Shown here piece by piece: positions 18,411 to 27,157 of a DNA stretch of 64,000 bases. The position numbers and the translations under genes were made by a program. The stretch is taken from NCBI GenBank assembly GCA_040752895.1, contig JBFMHN010000002.1, positions 392,368 through 456,367 of the forward strand. Direction: 5' to 3'. Each line of letters opens with the position of its first letter. The stretch's first letter is position 1. This DNA comes from Pseudomonadota bacterium. GTDB lineage: Bacteria; Pseudomonadota; Alphaproteobacteria; GCA-2746255. The notes under the pieces are model-generated. The model worked only from the letters and a program-made list of their open reading frames with translations. It did no database searches and was not told where the DNA came from.

Positions 18411-18863
18411 TCAAATGCTGAAATCGAGCTTCTCTTCCGCCTCGCTGGCGACGCCAAGGGCGGCGGCCTGGTTGCAAAGGTCCTCGATGGTGAGCGAGTC
18501 GAGACGGGCCATCGTCTCGTCGAAGATACGCATCCAGAGCGGGCGCAGAATGCGGCGGCCAAGTTCGGCGCCGGCCGGGTTCTCCAAGGGGTCCTTGGTC
18601 GTCTCCAGCTCGCGCACGGTGCGCGCCACCTCGCCCAGCGTGATGCGCCTTCTTTCGCGCGCCAGCCGGTAGCCGCCGCGCGGCCCGCGCACGCCGATCA
18701 GGACGCCGGCGCGGACCAGTTGTTGCAGAACCTGTTCGAGGTAACGCTTCGGAATTTTCTGGCGGCGGGTGATGGCGCTCGACTGCACCGGCTCGCCGCC
18801 GGAATGGTAAGCGATGTCGAGGACCGCCTCGAGAGCGAAAAGCAGTTTCTTCGAGATCCGCAT
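18411..18863 (-). CDS. Rrf2-family transcriptional regulator (CymR-like)
   Basis: A 150-residue winged-helix regulator: [39 protein letters not shown] and the wing GVRGPRGGYRLARERRRITLG are typical of Rrf2. The three clustered cysteines that bind an Fe-S cluster in IscR, RirA or NsrR are missing; the only Cys is in EDLCNQ near the end. This favours a cluster-free regulator of cysteine supply like CymR, in line with cysK directly downstream. Its ATG shares one base with the dut stop (TAATG). Confidence 0.85.
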   Translation of the reverse strand: MRISKKLLFALEAVLDIAYHSGGEPVQSSAITRRQKIPKRYLEQVLQQLVRAGVLIGVRGPRGGYRLARERRRITLGEVARTVRELETTKDPLENPAGAELGRRILRPLWMRIFDETMARLDSLTIEDLCNQAAALGVASEAEEKLDFSI

Positions 18864-19333
18864 TATTCGCCCGCAGGGTTGGCGTGAAGGCCCGTCGAAC
18901 CGAAGCCGCCCTCGCCGCGTTGGCTTAAGGGCAAGGCCTCGACCTCTTGCCAGGTGACGCGGCTCACCGGGGCCACGACCATCTGGGCGATCCGCATGCC
19001 GCGCTCGACCGTGAAGGGTGCGGCGCCGAGATTGACGAGAAGAACGGCGATCTCGCCGCGGTAGTCGGCGTCGATCGTGCCCGGCGCGTTGAGGACGGTC
19101 AGGCCAAAGCGAAGGGCGAGGCCCGAGCGCGGACGGATTTGCGCCTCGAAGCCTGGCGGTAGCGCGATCTGGATGCCGGTCGGGATCAGGGCGCGGCCGC
19201 CGGGTGCCAAGGTTTCGGGCAGAGAATTCGCTGCCAGCAGGTCGAGGCCGGCGCTGGCGGCTGTCGCGTAGGCCGGGAGATCAAGATCCCTGCCGTTGGG
19301 CAGGCGTTCGACGGTAACGGCAACGGGGGTCAT
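18863..19333 (-). CDS. dut: dUTP diphosphatase
   Basis: Dut hydrolyses dUTP to dUMP, keeping uracil out of DNA. The 156-residue trimer-type protein has [44 protein letters not shown] and the C-terminal [10 protein letters not shown] arm that closes the active site. ATG at 19333 overlaps the coaBC stop by 4 bases (ATGA). The upstream open frame is a shadow of coaBC. Confidence 0.97.
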   Translation of the reverse strand: MTPVAVTVERLPNGRDLDLPAYATAASAGLDLLAANSLPETLAPGGRALIPTGIQIALPPGFEAQIRPRSGLALRFGLTVLNAPGTIDADYRGEIAVLLVNLGAAPFTVERGMRIAQMVVAPVSRVTWQEVEALPLSQRGEGGFGSTGLHANPAGE

Positions 19334-20535
19334 GGCTGTCCCGCGAAATGGGCGACAATCCGTTCGGCGAGCAAGGCGGCGACGGCGTCCTTGCTTTGGG
19401 TCGGCCATGCCTCGATGCCTTCCGCCGTGAGGAAGCGTATGGTGTTGAGGTCGCCGCCGAACACGTTGCTTTCCGGCGACACGTCGTTCGCCAGGATCCA
19501 GTCGCACCCCTTGCGCTTGCGCTTGGCCGTGGCGTTCTCGATCAGGTTTTCGGTCTCGGCGGCGAACCCGATGACGAGCCTCGGGCGCTTAGGTCCCGTC
19601 GCGCTTAGACGGGCCAGCACGTCCGGCGTTTCCTGCAGTTCCAAGACCGGCGGCCGGCCTTCTTCCTTCTTGAGCTTGTGGTTCGGTTTCGCGACCGGCC
19701 GCCAATCCGCCACGGCGGCCGCGCAAACGGCCACCTCGACGGGCAGTTCTGCTTCGCAGGCGGCCAGCATCTCTTCCGCCGTGGTGACGTGGCGAACGCG
19801 GACGAGCGGGGGGGATTGAAGCGCGGTCGGCCCCGTCACCAGCACGGTGTCGGCGCCGAGCCGGGCCAGCGCCCGGGCAATCGCATAGCCCTGCTTGCCG
19901 GAAGAGGCGTTCGTTAAGTAGCGGACGGGATCGATCGCCTCGCGGGTGGGTCCGCTGGTGACCATTACCCGCCGCCCGCGAAGCGGCGTTGGGCGGGTCA
20001 GGAAATTCTCGATCGCGGCCAGAATGTCCGAAGGCTCCGCCATCCGGCCGGGACCGGTCTCGCCGCAGGCGAGATCCCCTTCCGCCGGGCCGATACGCAA
20101 CACCCCGCGACTTTCGAGCAAGGCCATGTTCGTTTGCGTGGCCGGATTCATCCACATCTCGACGTTCATGGCGGGCGCCACCAGCACCGGCTTGTCGGTG
20201 GCGAGCAGCGCGGTGGTCGCCAGATCGTCGGCCAGGCCGCCCGCCATCCGGGCAAGCAGATCGGCGCTCGCTGGGGCGACGACGAGAAGATCGGCCTCGC
20301 GGGAGAGGCGGATGTGCCCCATCTCGCTTTCGTCCGTCAGCGAGAAAAGGTCCTGATAAACTTTCTCGCCGGAAAGGGCTGCGACGGAAAGGGGAGTGAC
20401 GAACTCGGCGCCGCCCTTGGTCAGGATCGCGCGCACGCGCGCGCCCCGCTCCTTGAGCCTGCGGATGAGGTCGAGGGCCTTGTAAGCGGCGATGCCGCCG
20501 GAGACGATCAGCAAGATGCGCTTGTTTTCGAGCAC
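19330..20535 (-). CDS. coaBC: Bifunctional phosphopantothenoylcysteine decarboxylase/synthase
   Basis: CoaBC joins cysteine to 4'-phosphopantothenate and decarboxylates the product, a step in coenzyme A synthesis. The 401-residue protein has the N-terminal flavin domain ([28 protein letters not shown], decarboxylase Cys in [13 protein letters not shown]) and the C-terminal synthase domain ([35 protein letters not shown]). The start is GTG at 20535 without a clear Shine-Dalgarno. It heads the coaBC-dut-rrf2-cysK-moeB run. Confidence 0.96.
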   Translation of the reverse strand: MLENKRILLIVSGGIAAYKALDLIRRLKERGARVRAILTKGGAEFVTPLSVAALSGEKVYQDLFSLTDESEMGHIRLSREADLLVVAPASADLLARMAGGLADDLATTALLATDKPVLVAPAMNVEMWMNPATQTNMALLESRGVLRIGPAEGDLACGETGPGRMAEPSDILAAIENFLTRPTPLRGRRVMVTSGPTREAIDPVRYLTNASSGKQGYAIARALARLGADTVLVTGPTALQSPPLVRVRHVTTAEEMLAACEAELPVEVAVCAAAVADWRPVAKPNHKLKKEEGRPPVLELQETPDVLARLSATGPKRPRLVIGFAAETENLIENATAKRKRKGCDWILANDVSPESNVFGGDLNTIRFLTAEGIEAWPTQSKDAVAALLAERIVAHFAGQP

Positions 20536-20585
20536 GGGAGGATCACCATCGGGCGGCGGGAAAACTACGGAAGAAAACCGTAAAT

Positions 20586-20614
20586 AATGTAAGAGGCGGC
20601 GACTGGCGAGACAA
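20586..20614 (-). promoter_or_regulatory. Candidate promoter of the coaBC operon
   Basis: On the minus strand TTGTCT (20609-20614) and TACATT (20586-20591) are separated by 17 bases, about 50 bases upstream of the coaBC start. The match is moderate. Confidence 0.4.
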
Positions 20615-20662
20615 GGTTTCCGTACAACCTGCCCGATTGCGTGGGTTATCCGGGGCTTAGGC

Positions 20663-21469
20663 CTACACCCGCCAGGCGGAATGGATGGCGGCGATACCGC
20701 CGGAAAGGTTGCGCACCTTCACGCGGCCAAGCCCGGCGGCGCGGATTTTTTCGCAAAGCGTCTCTTGATCGGGAAAGCGGCGGATGCTTTCGACCAGGTA
20801 GCGGTAGGCTTCCCCGTCCTTGGCGACGATCTCGCCCAAGAGCGGGATGACGCGGAAGGAATAGGCATCGTAAAGTGCGGCCAGGCCAGGGAGGACCACC
20901 CGGCTGAATTCGAGGCAGAGGAAATGTCCGCCGGGCTTCAGCACGCGGGCCGCCTCGCCGAGCGCAGCCTCGATCCGGGTCACGTTGCGCAGCCCGAAGG
21001 AAATGACGTAGGCGTCAACGCTTTCCGAGGCGATGGGAAGCTTCTCCGCATCCCCCGCCACCCACGCGATGCCGCGCAGGCGGCCGCGATCAAGCGCGCG
21101 GTTCCGCCCGACACCAAGCATGGCCGGGTTGCGGTCACAGACGATGGCCTGGGTTTGGGCCTGGACGTGGCCGGTGTCGCGCCGGTCCGCCTCGGCGCTG
21201 ACGAGAAAACGCCGGGCGATGTCCCCGGTGCCGCCGGCGACATCGAGCAGGCGCATCCCCGGCCGGGGCGCCAGGTGGTCGATGAGGGCGCGCTTCCACA
21301 GACGATGCACGCCGCCGCTCATGAGGTCGTTCATGAGGTCATAGCGTTCGGCGACGCGGGCGAAGACGGCATCCACCAGAGTCGTCTTTTCCGCCGCCGG
21401 GACCCGGCGGAAACCGAAATCAACCGTCTCCGGCGCGGGCGTGGGCGGGTCCTGGTTTTTCAGTGTCAT
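20663..21469 (-). CDS. ubiE: Ubiquinone/menaquinone C-methyltransferase UbiE
   Basis: UbiE performs the C2 methylation in ubiquinone synthesis. The 268-residue protein has DFGFRRVPAAEKTTLVDAVF, YDLMNDLMSGGVHRLWK, the SAM motif LLDVAGGTGDIARRF, the ISFGLRNVTRIEAAL signature and a C-terminal VRNLSGGIAAIHSAWRV. It is divergent from mutM with 48 bases between start codons. In many alphaproteobacteria ubiB lies between ubiE and coaBC; here only a 127-base gap is present. Confidence 0.95.
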   Translation of the reverse strand: MTLKNQDPPTPAPETVDFGFRRVPAAEKTTLVDAVFARVAERYDLMNDLMSGGVHRLWKRALIDHLAPRPGMRLLDVAGGTGDIARRFLVSAEADRRDTGHVQAQTQAIVCDRNPAMLGVGRNRALDRGRLRGIAWVAGDAEKLPIASESVDAYVISFGLRNVTRIEAALGEAARVLKPGGHFLCLEFSRVVLPGLAALYDAYSFRVIPLLGEIVAKDGEAYRYLVESIRRFPDQETLCEKIRAAGLGRVKVRNLSGGIAAIHSAWRV

Positions 21470-21517
21470 GCTGGGCCCGAGGATAGCGGAGGCCTTGGGA
21501 AGGCGCTACCTTGGGTC

Positions 21518-22348
21518 ATGCCGGAACTGCCGGAAGTCGAGACCGTTCGCCTTGGCCTGCGGCCCCATCTCGAGGGGCGGCGGATCGCCCGCGTCGTCGT
21601 TCGCCGCGGGGATCTGCGCGTGCCCTTGCCGCCTTCCTTCGCGGCCCGTCTCGAGGGAAAGCGCGTCCACACACTTGGCCGGCGCGGCAAGTATCTGCTG
21701 TGGCACCTCGAGGACGGGACCGTTCTCATCCAGCATCTCGGCATGTCGGGCCGGCTTTCCATCCTCGAAGGCGAAGCGCCGCCGCCCGGACCCCACGACC
21801 ATCTCGATTTCGAGATCGCGGCGGGCCCGGTGATCCGCTTTCGCGACCCCCGGCGCTTCGGGCTTTGCGCCCTCGGCGTCGAGGCAGGCCTCGCCACCCA
21901 CCCGCTGTTCAAGGCGATGGGGCCGGACCCCCTGGAACCGGGCTTCGCGGGGGATGCCATCGCGGCGCGGCTTCACGGCCGGCAGGGGCCGATCAAGACG
22001 GTCCTCCTCGACCAGCACGTGGTGGCCGGTCTTGGCAACATCTATGTGTGCGAAAGCCTCTATTGGGCAGGGTTTTCGCCACGGCGCGGAGCCGCCTCCG
22101 TCCGCGGGCGCCGCGCCGAACGCCTGGCCGGGGCCATCCGCGAGGTGTTGACGCGGGCGATCGCCGCCGGCGGGTCCTCGCTCAAGGACCATGCGCGGCC
22201 TTCTGGCGAACTCGGCTATTTTCAGCACCACTTCGCGGTCTATGATCGGGAAGGCGCGCCCTGTCCGGCCTGCGATTGCGGGGCGGGCGTGCGGCGGATT
22301 CGCCAGGCGGGGCGTTCGACGTTCTATTGTTCGAAACGCCAGCGATAG
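21518..22348 (+). CDS. mutM: Formamidopyrimidine-DNA glycosylase with altered zinc finger
   Basis: MutM removes 8-oxoguanine and FaPy from DNA and cleaves the abasic site. The 276-residue protein starts PELPEVETVRLGL, with catalytic Pro2 and Glu3, has the Lys in LGRRGKYLLWHL and QHLGMSGRL, and the H2TH region DQHVVAGLGNIYVCESLY. The C-terminal zinc finger is unusual: Cys249 and Cys252 (CPAC), an extra Cys254, then Cys271, but Arg274 (codon CGC) replaces the expected last Cys in STFYCSKRQR. Either Cys254 serves as ligand or one base has changed (TGC to CGC). ATG 21518 gives the required N-terminal Pro. Confidence 0.94.
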   Translation: MPELPEVETVRLGLRPHLEGRRIARVVVRRGDLRVPLPPSFAARLEGKRVHTLGRRGKYLLWHLEDGTVLIQHLGMSGRLSILEGEAPPPGPHDHLDFEIAAGPVIRFRDPRRFGLCALGVEAGLATHPLFKAMGPDPLEPGFAGDAIAARLHGRQGPIKTVLLDQHVVAGLGNIYVCESLYWAGFSPRRGAASVRGRRAERLAGAIREVLTRAIAAGGSSLKDHARPSGELGYFQHHFAVYDREGAPCPACDCGAGVRRIRQAGRSTFYCSKRQR

Positions 22349-22360
22349 GAAAAGGGCCGG

Positions 22361-22759
22361 ATGGCGCAAAGACGGGCGACGGGGTGGAGGAAGCGGGGCG
22401 TGCGGCTTGCCGGGTGGCTGCTGCTCGGGTTCTTGTCGCTTGGGCCGGTGCGCGCGGCGGCCGACGAGGCCTCGCCCGCCTATCTGCGCGCCATCGACGA
22501 TCTTCCCCTGATGCCGAAGCTGGCCGAGGTGGAAGACGAAGGGGTCGTCTTCGACAAGCCGATGGGGCGCATCGTGATTTCCCTGGCGCAAGGCGAGGTG
22601 GGGGAAGCGGAGGTCGCGGCCTTCTATGCGGCGACCCTGCCCCAGCTCGGCTGGACGCCGGAAGGTAAGACCACCTTTCGCCGCGAGGGCGAGGTGCTGC
22701 GCATCACCTTCGAGGGCCGCGCCCCCTTGCTGGTTCGATTTTCGCTTTCCCCCGACTAA
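22361..22759 (+). CDS. Secreted protein of unknown function
   Basis: A 132-residue protein with a signal peptide (RRKR-like n-region, then LAGWLLLGFLSLGPVRAAA). The mature part, about 95 residues, holds DLPLMPKLAEVEDEGVVFDKP, MGRIVISLAQGEVGEAEVAAFYAATLPQLGW and ends in LLVRFSLSPD. No catalytic motif is recognised. It lies 12 bases after mutM and before the enoyl-CoA hydratase gene. It looks like a periplasmic protein; nothing more can be said. Confidence 0.7.
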   Translation: MAQRRATGWRKRGVRLAGWLLLGFLSLGPVRAAADEASPAYLRAIDDLPLMPKLAEVEDEGVVFDKPMGRIVISLAQGEVGEAEVAAFYAATLPQLGWTPEGKTTFRREGEVLRITFEGRAPLLVRFSLSPD

Positions 22760-22798
22760 ACAAGATCGTTCCCGGACAGAAACGAACAGGAGCAGCCT

Positions 22799-23572
22799 AT
22801 GGCATATGAGAACATTCTCGTGGAGACGCGCGGCCGCGTCGGCCTCATCACCCTGAACCGGCCGAAAGCCCTCAACGCGCTTTGCGACGCCTTGGTCGGC
22901 GAGGTGGGCGAGGCCCTGGAAACCTTCCGGGCGGACGACAACGTCGGCGCGGTCGTGTTCACGGGCAGCGAGAAGGCTTTCGCCGCCGGCGCCGACATCA
23001 AGGAAATTCGTCGGATGACCGCCATCGAGGCGCACGAACGCACCTTCACGTACAACTGGGAGTGCGTCGCCCGTTTCAACAAGCCGACGATCGCGGCGGT
23101 GGCTGGCTATGCCCTTGGCGGCGGGTTCGAGATCGCGCTCATGTGCGACATTCTGATCGTCGCCGATAACGCGAAACTGGGCTTGCCGGAAATCACGATC
23201 GGCACGATTCCGGGCGCCGGCGGCACCCAGCGGCTGACGCGCGCCATCGGCAAGTCGAAGGCGATGGAGATGTGCCTGACCGGGAGAATGATGGGGGCCG
23301 AGGAGGCCGAGCGGACCGGGCTCGCCTGCCGGGTCGTGCCGCTGGCCTCCCTGATCGAGGAGGCGGTGGCCCTGGGCGGGAAGATCGCCGCGCTTTCGCT
23401 GCCGGTGACGCGGATCGCGAAGGAGGCGGTGAACGCGGCCTTCGAAACCACCCTGAAAACCGGCCTTCAAGTCGAACATCGCCTCTTCAACCTGACCTTC
23501 GCGACGGAGGATCGCGAGGAAGGAATGGCCGCCTTCGTTGACAAGCGAAGCCCGGCCTGGAAGCACCGCTAG
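22799..23572 (+). CDS. Enoyl-CoA hydratase (crotonase type)
   Basis: A 257-residue crotonase that hydrates 2-enoyl-CoA in beta-oxidation. The oxyanion-hole segment AFAAGADIKEI and both catalytic glutamates are visible, in GYALGGGFEIALMCDI and GLPEITIGTIPGAGGTQRL, so it is a true hydratase rather than a divergent crotonase-fold protein. The C-terminal FATEDREEGMAAFVDKRSPAWKHR is typical of mitochondrial-type short-chain enoyl-CoA hydratase. AGGAGC lies just before the ATG. Confidence 0.92.
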   Translation: MAYENILVETRGRVGLITLNRPKALNALCDALVGEVGEALETFRADDNVGAVVFTGSEKAFAAGADIKEIRRMTAIEAHERTFTYNWECVARFNKPTIAAVAGYALGGGFEIALMCDILIVADNAKLGLPEITIGTIPGAGGTQRLTRAIGKSKAMEMCLTGRMMGAEEAERTGLACRVVPLASLIEEAVALGGKIAALSLPVTRIAKEAVNAAFETTLKTGLQVEHRLFNLTFATEDREEGMAAFVDKRSPAWKHR

Positions 23573-23584
23573 ATCTGGTCGGCC

Positions 23585-23614
23585 TTGACGTTTGGCCCAG
23601 CTTGACGCTATAAA
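23585..23614 (+). promoter_or_regulatory. rpsT promoter
   Basis: TTGACG (23585-23590) and TATAAA (23609-23614) are spaced 18 bases apart, ending 33 bases before the rpsT start. Both hexamers are close to consensus, as expected for a ribosomal protein gene. Confidence 0.7.
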
Positions 23615-23647
23615 CCCGACCCCACCGAGAGGAATCGGATTTTTCCC

Positions 23648-23908
23648 ATGGCGACGACGAAATCGGCAAAAAAGAGCACGCGCCAGATGGCGAAGCGCAC
23701 GGAAGTGAACCGCGCGCGGCGGACGCGTATCCGCACCTTCCTGAAGAAGGTCGAAACGGCTACGGCAAGCGGCGACAAGGAAGCGGCGGCGGCGGCCCTG
23801 CGTGCGGCGCAGCCGGAAATCATGCGCGGCGTCACGAAGGGCGTGCTGAAGAAGAATACCGCGGCGCGCAAGCTCTCGCGTCTCAGCGCAAGAATCAAAG
23901 CGCTTTAA
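23648..23908 (+). CDS. rpsT: 30S ribosomal protein S20
   Basis: S20 is an 86-residue primary 16S rRNA-binding protein. It has the lysine-rich start [34 protein letters not shown] and the C-terminal [15 protein letters not shown]. Its place before dnaA is the common alphaproteobacterial arrangement. A near-consensus promoter precedes it. Confidence 0.97.
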   Translation: MATTKSAKKSTRQMAKRTEVNRARRTRIRTFLKKVETATASGDKEAAAAALRAAQPEIMRGVTKGVLKKNTAARKLSRLSARIKAL

Positions 23909-24256
23909 CTTAAAATTTTATCGTTTGGTTTGTGTGGGCGCCTGATTTTTTGCGATCGGGCGGCACAGTTTACCGCCTGTCGCGCGCGAAAATTTTTCTC
24001 CGAGTTCCCCTTTCGGTCGGCTTGCCAAGACGGGCAAGTGTGGCTAGTCTTGTTTCTTCTTCGCGGGGGTGTTGCGGCTGCGGATTAAGCGAACGCACCG
24101 CCTTCGCGTCGAAGTTTTCGGAGAGAAATTTAAACAGCGCATTCGGGAAAACTTTTTCAGTCGTTTTGAAGTTTTCCGCGAACAAAATTTTACGTTCGGG
24201 CATCAAGGCAAACGCAATTGCCTGATGAACCGGGGGGTCGTTTTCAGGGAGAGGGC
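23909..24256. other. Non-coding leader region between rpsT and dnaA
   Basis: A 348-base region without a recognisable gene. It holds AT-rich blocks, two mutually exclusive stems (CTTGCC 24021-24026 with GGCAAG 24033-24038; CAAGAC 24026-24031 with GTCTTG 24047-24052) and a perfect 9-bp inverted repeat (GGAAAACTT 24146-24154 with AAGTTTTCC 24169-24177). A further GAAGTTTTC lies at 24111-24119. No exact DnaA box (TTATNCACA) was found on either strand, so there is no support for an origin here. Confidence 0.5.
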
Positions 24257-24424
24257 ATGTCGCTTAGGGCGAAGCAGAAGGCATGGCTCGCACGCGCCGC
24301 GCGGCGGCAGAAAACGCCGGCGGGCATCGCGGCCTTACCGCCCCGGCGCACCTTCCTAGAAGCAGCGCTTAACAGCCTGGGATTTCATACATTTCTGTCT
24401 TTTCCGGCGGGGGATGGTCGATGA
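24257..24424 (+). CDS. Possible 55-codon upstream ORF coupled to dnaA
   Basis: ATG 24257 is preceded by GGGAGAGGGC, a better Shine-Dalgarno than that of dnaA, and the frame ends with a TGA that overlaps the dnaA ATG (ATGA at 24421). The peptide is basic at the start (SLRAKQKAWLARAARRQK) and resembles no family I recognise. It may be a leader peptide setting dnaA translation. Chance cannot be excluded in a sequence this short. Confidence 0.35.
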   Translation: MSLRAKQKAWLARAARRQKTPAGIAALPPRRTFLEAALNSLGFHTFLSFPAGDGR

Positions 24425-25824
24425 ACCAGAGTCCCCTTTCCCTGACGCTCGCCACGGAATGGGGCGGCGTTCGCAAGCGGCTTGAAACGGAGTTTGGCGA
24501 GGCAATCTTCAAGAGCTGGCTCGGCCCGCTCGAAGTGGAATCCATCGAGAACGGGACGGTGACGTTTTCCGTGCCGACCCGTTTTATGCGCGACTGGATT
24601 CAATCGAAATACGCCGAGCGCATCCGCGAGCTTTGGCAGACCGAAAACCATGACCTGCGCAAGATTGATTTCATCGTTCGGGGCTTGCGCGGGAAACCGG
24701 CAGAAAAGGAAGTGGACGCCGAGCGGGTGGCGGCCGAAGCCGGAATCGCCGTCGAAAGCGTGAACCTGCCGTCCGCCGGCCGGGCATGGACGCTTGAGGA
24801 AGTGGCCGCCCCCCTGGACCCACGCTTCACCTTCGACAACTTCGTCGTCGGCAAGCCGAATGAGCTTGCCCATGCCGCTGCCCGCCGCGTCGTCGAGGCG
24901 ACGGCGGTGCCCTTCAATCCCCTCTTCCTCTATGGCGGGGTCGGGCTCGGCAAGACCCACCTCATGCACGCCATCGCCTGGTACATCCGCGAGCGCGACC
25001 CCTCGCGCAAGGTTGTTTACCTTTCGGCCGAGAAGTTCATGTACCTGTTCATCCGGGCGCTCCGCTTCAAGAATACGATGGCGTTCAAGGATTTGTTCCG
25101 TTCCGTCGACGTTCTCATGATCGACGACGTTCAATTCATGGCGGACAAAGAGGCGACACAAGAGGAATTTTTCCATACTTTCAACGCCTTGGTGGACCAG
25201 AAGCGCCAGATCATCATTTCCGCCGACAAATCCCCCTCCGATCTCGACCGGCTGGAAGAACGGCTGCGCTCCCGCCTGGGCTGGGGGCTAGTCGCCGACA
25301 TCCACGCGACGAGCTATGAGCTCCGCCTCGGCATCCTCCATTCGAAGGCGGAGCAGATGGGGTTCGCCGTGCCGACAAAGGTGATGGAATTCCTCGCCAA
25401 CCGCATCACGTCGAATATCCGCGAACTGGAAGGCGCGCTCACCCGCGTCGTCGCCCATGCGACGCTCGTCGGTCAGGCCATCACCCTTCAAGGCACCCAG
25501 GAGGTGCTGCGCGACCTGCTGCGGGCGAATGAGCGCCGGGTCACGATCGAGGAGATCCAGAAACGGGTCGCCGAGCATTTCAATGTCCGGGTTTCGGACA
25601 TGCATTCGGATCGCCGCGCGCGCGCCGTCGCCAGGCCCAGGCAGGTGGCGATGTATCTGGCCAAGCAGCTGACCCAGCGCTCGCTGCCGGAAATCGGCCG
25701 CAAATTCGGCGGCCGGGATCACACAACCGTCATGCATGCTGTCCGCAAGGTGGAGGAATTGCGCCTTTCGGACCCGAGTTTTTCGGAAGACATCGAGCTA
25801 CTTCGCCGTCTTCTGGAAGGCTGA
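24421..25824 (+). CDS. dnaA: Chromosomal replication initiator DnaA
   Basis: DnaA binds origin boxes and opens DNA in its ATP form. The 467-residue protein has an N-terminal interaction domain (about 1-90), a linker, the AAA+ domain from TFDNFVVGKPNELAHAAA (about 137) with Walker A GGVGLGKTHL and Walker B LMIDDVQFM, and the C-terminal DNA-binding domain with SDRRARAVARPRQVAMYL and the signature GRDHTTVMHAVRKVEEL. It begins the canonical dnaA-dnaN-recF-gyrB order, which many other alphaproteobacteria have broken up. Confidence 0.97.
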   Translation: MNQSPLSLTLATEWGGVRKRLETEFGEAIFKSWLGPLEVESIENGTVTFSVPTRFMRDWIQSKYAERIRELWQTENHDLRKIDFIVRGLRGKPAEKEVDAERVAAEAGIAVESVNLPSAGRAWTLEEVAAPLDPRFTFDNFVVGKPNELAHAAARRVVEATAVPFNPLFLYGGVGLGKTHLMHAIAWYIRERDPSRKVVYLSAEKFMYLFIRALRFKNTMAFKDLFRSVDVLMIDDVQFMADKEATQEEFFHTFNALVDQKRQIIISADKSPSDLDRLEERLRSRLGWGLVADIHATSYELRLGILHSKAEQMGFAVPTKVMEFLANRITSNIRELEGALTRVVAHATLVGQAITLQGTQEVLRDLLRANERRVTIEEIQKRVAEHFNVRVSDMHSDRRARAVARPRQVAMYLAKQLTQRSLPEIGRKFGGRDHTTVMHAVRKVEELRLSDPSFSEDIELLRRLLEG

Positions 25825-25848
25825 CGGCACTGGCTTGCCGCCGGGCCG

Positions 25849-25877
25849 AAAAGCGGGCGGTTTTTCGCCCTTTTTTT
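25849..25877 (+). terminator. Intrinsic terminator after dnaA
   Basis: GGGCG (25855-25859) pairs with CGCCC (25866-25870) across a GTTTTT loop, preceded by AAAAGC and followed by seven T. It separates dnaA from dnaN. Confidence 0.75.
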
Positions 25878-25920
25878 ATCCCCGAAAAGCCGCAAGAAAG
25901 CTTCGAAAACCAACGGCTTG

Positions 25921-25960
25921 TGCTATACTGCGTTGCCGCTTCGGGGTTCCCTCGCGAAGC
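25921..25960 (+). promoter_or_regulatory. Candidate dnaN promoter and leader hairpin
   Basis: TGCTATACT (25921-25929) is an extended -10 element; the -35 region is poor. A stem GCTTCG (25938-25943) with CGAAGC (25955-25960) follows in the transcript. About 110 bases separate it from the dnaN start, which has no clear Shine-Dalgarno. Confidence 0.45.
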
Positions 25961-26038
25961 CGTCCCACCGGGCCGGCGAAAAGCGGGGGGCGCCCCGGCC
26001 GGTGCCCGGACAACCGGTTTAAAACGTTCTTGTCGGAC

Positions 26039-27157
26039 ATGAAATTTACCATCGAACGCGCGGCGCTTCTCAAGTCCCTGGGGCATATTCAACGCGTCGT
26101 CGAACGCCGGACGACGATCCCCATTCTTTCCAACGTTCTCTTCTCCGCCGAAAAGGGGCGCCTGCATTTGACGGCGACGGACATGGATTTGGCGGTGATC
26201 GAAACGCTGGCGGCGGAGGTCACGGACAAGGGCCAGGCGACAGCACCTGCGCACACGCTTTACGACATCGTGCGCAAATTGCCAGAGGGCGCCCAGGTCG
26301 CCTTCGATTACGAGACGAAGACGGCGCGCTTGAATCTCGCCGCCGGACGGTCGCGTTTCGCGCTGAGCACGCTGCCGGTTGAGGAATTTCCCGCCATCGC
26401 CGGGGACAAGTTTTCCCACCGCTTCGGGCTGCCGGCGGCGGACCTTCGCAACCTCCTGGACCACACGAGCTTCGCCATTTCAACGGAGGAGACGCGCTAT
26501 TACCTGAACGGCATCTTCCTGCATACGGCCAAGCGCGGAAACGTCGAGATGCTGCGGGCGGTGGCGACGGACGGCCACCGGCTGGCCCAGGTCGAGATGC
26601 CGATCCCGGAAGGGGCGGCCGGCATGCCCGGCGTCATCCTGCCGAGAAAGGCGGTGCTTGAGCTCGGCAAGCTGATGGAAGAGGCAACGGCAGCGGTCGA
26701 AGTCGAGCTTTCGGATACCCGCGTACGCTTCACCGTAGGGTCGGCGGTGCTCACCTCGAAGCTCATCGACGGCACCTTTCCGGACTACGAGCGCGTCATC
26801 CCGACCAAGAACGATAAGGCGATGGTTGTAAACCGCCAGGAATTTGCGGCGGCCGTCGACCGGGTCTCGACCATCTCGATCGAAAAATCGCGGGCTGTGA
26901 AGCTGGCCTTGGCGCCGGGCAAGCTGATGCTTTCGGCAAGCTCGGAGGAAAGCGGCACGTCCTCCGAGGAACTGGCGGTGAAATACGACGCCGACCCGGT
27001 CGAGATCGGCTTCAACGCCCGCTATCTTCTCGACATCACCCAGCAGATCGAAGGCGAAGGCATCGAATTGAAGTTCGCCGACGCCAGCTCGCCGACTCTC
27101 GTGCGGGATCTGGCCGACGGCAACGCGCTCTACGTTCTGATGCCGATGCGCGTATGA
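26039..27157 (+). CDS. dnaN: DNA polymerase III beta clamp
   Basis: DnaN forms the sliding clamp that holds replicative polymerase on DNA. The 372-residue protein has the family start MKFTIERAALLKSLGHIQRV, ATDMDLAVIETL, FAISTEETRYYLNGIFL, ATDGHRLA and the C-terminal LVRDLADGNALYVLMPMRV. ATG 26039 is fixed by this N-terminus; the frame is open upstream to 25736 but that part is not clamp sequence. Its stop overlaps the recF start by 4 bases (ATGA). Confidence 0.97.
   Translation: MKFTIERAALLKSLGHIQRVVERRTTIPILSNVLFSAEKGRLHLTATDMDLAVIETLAAEVTDKGQATAPAHTLYDIVRKLPEGAQVAFDYETKTARLNLAAGRSRFALSTLPVEEFPAIAGDKFSHRFGLPAADLRNLLDHTSFAISTEETRYYLNGIFLHTAKRGNVEMLRAVATDGHRLAQVEMPIPEGAAGMPGVILPRKAVLELGKLMEEATAAVEVELSDTRVRFTVGSAVLTSKLIDGTFPDYERVIPTKNDKAMVVNRQEFAAAVDRVSTISIEKSRAVKLALAPGKLMLSASSEESGTSSEELAVKYDADPVEIGFNARYLLDITQQIEGEGIELKFADASSPTLVRDLADGNALYVLMPMRV

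Noticed and set aside
20681-21517. Long N-terminal extension of MutM in the same open frame
   Set aside because: It lies antisense to ubiE and would remove the essential N-terminal Pro of MutM.
23909-24420. Possible replication origin upstream of dnaA
   Set aside because: No exact TTATNCACA box on either strand; the nearest (24039-24047) matches only 7 of 9 bases. AT-rich blocks alone are not evidence.
25825-26038. Possible origin between dnaA and dnaN
   Set aside because: Only a terminator, an extended -10 and a small stem were found, with no DnaA boxes.
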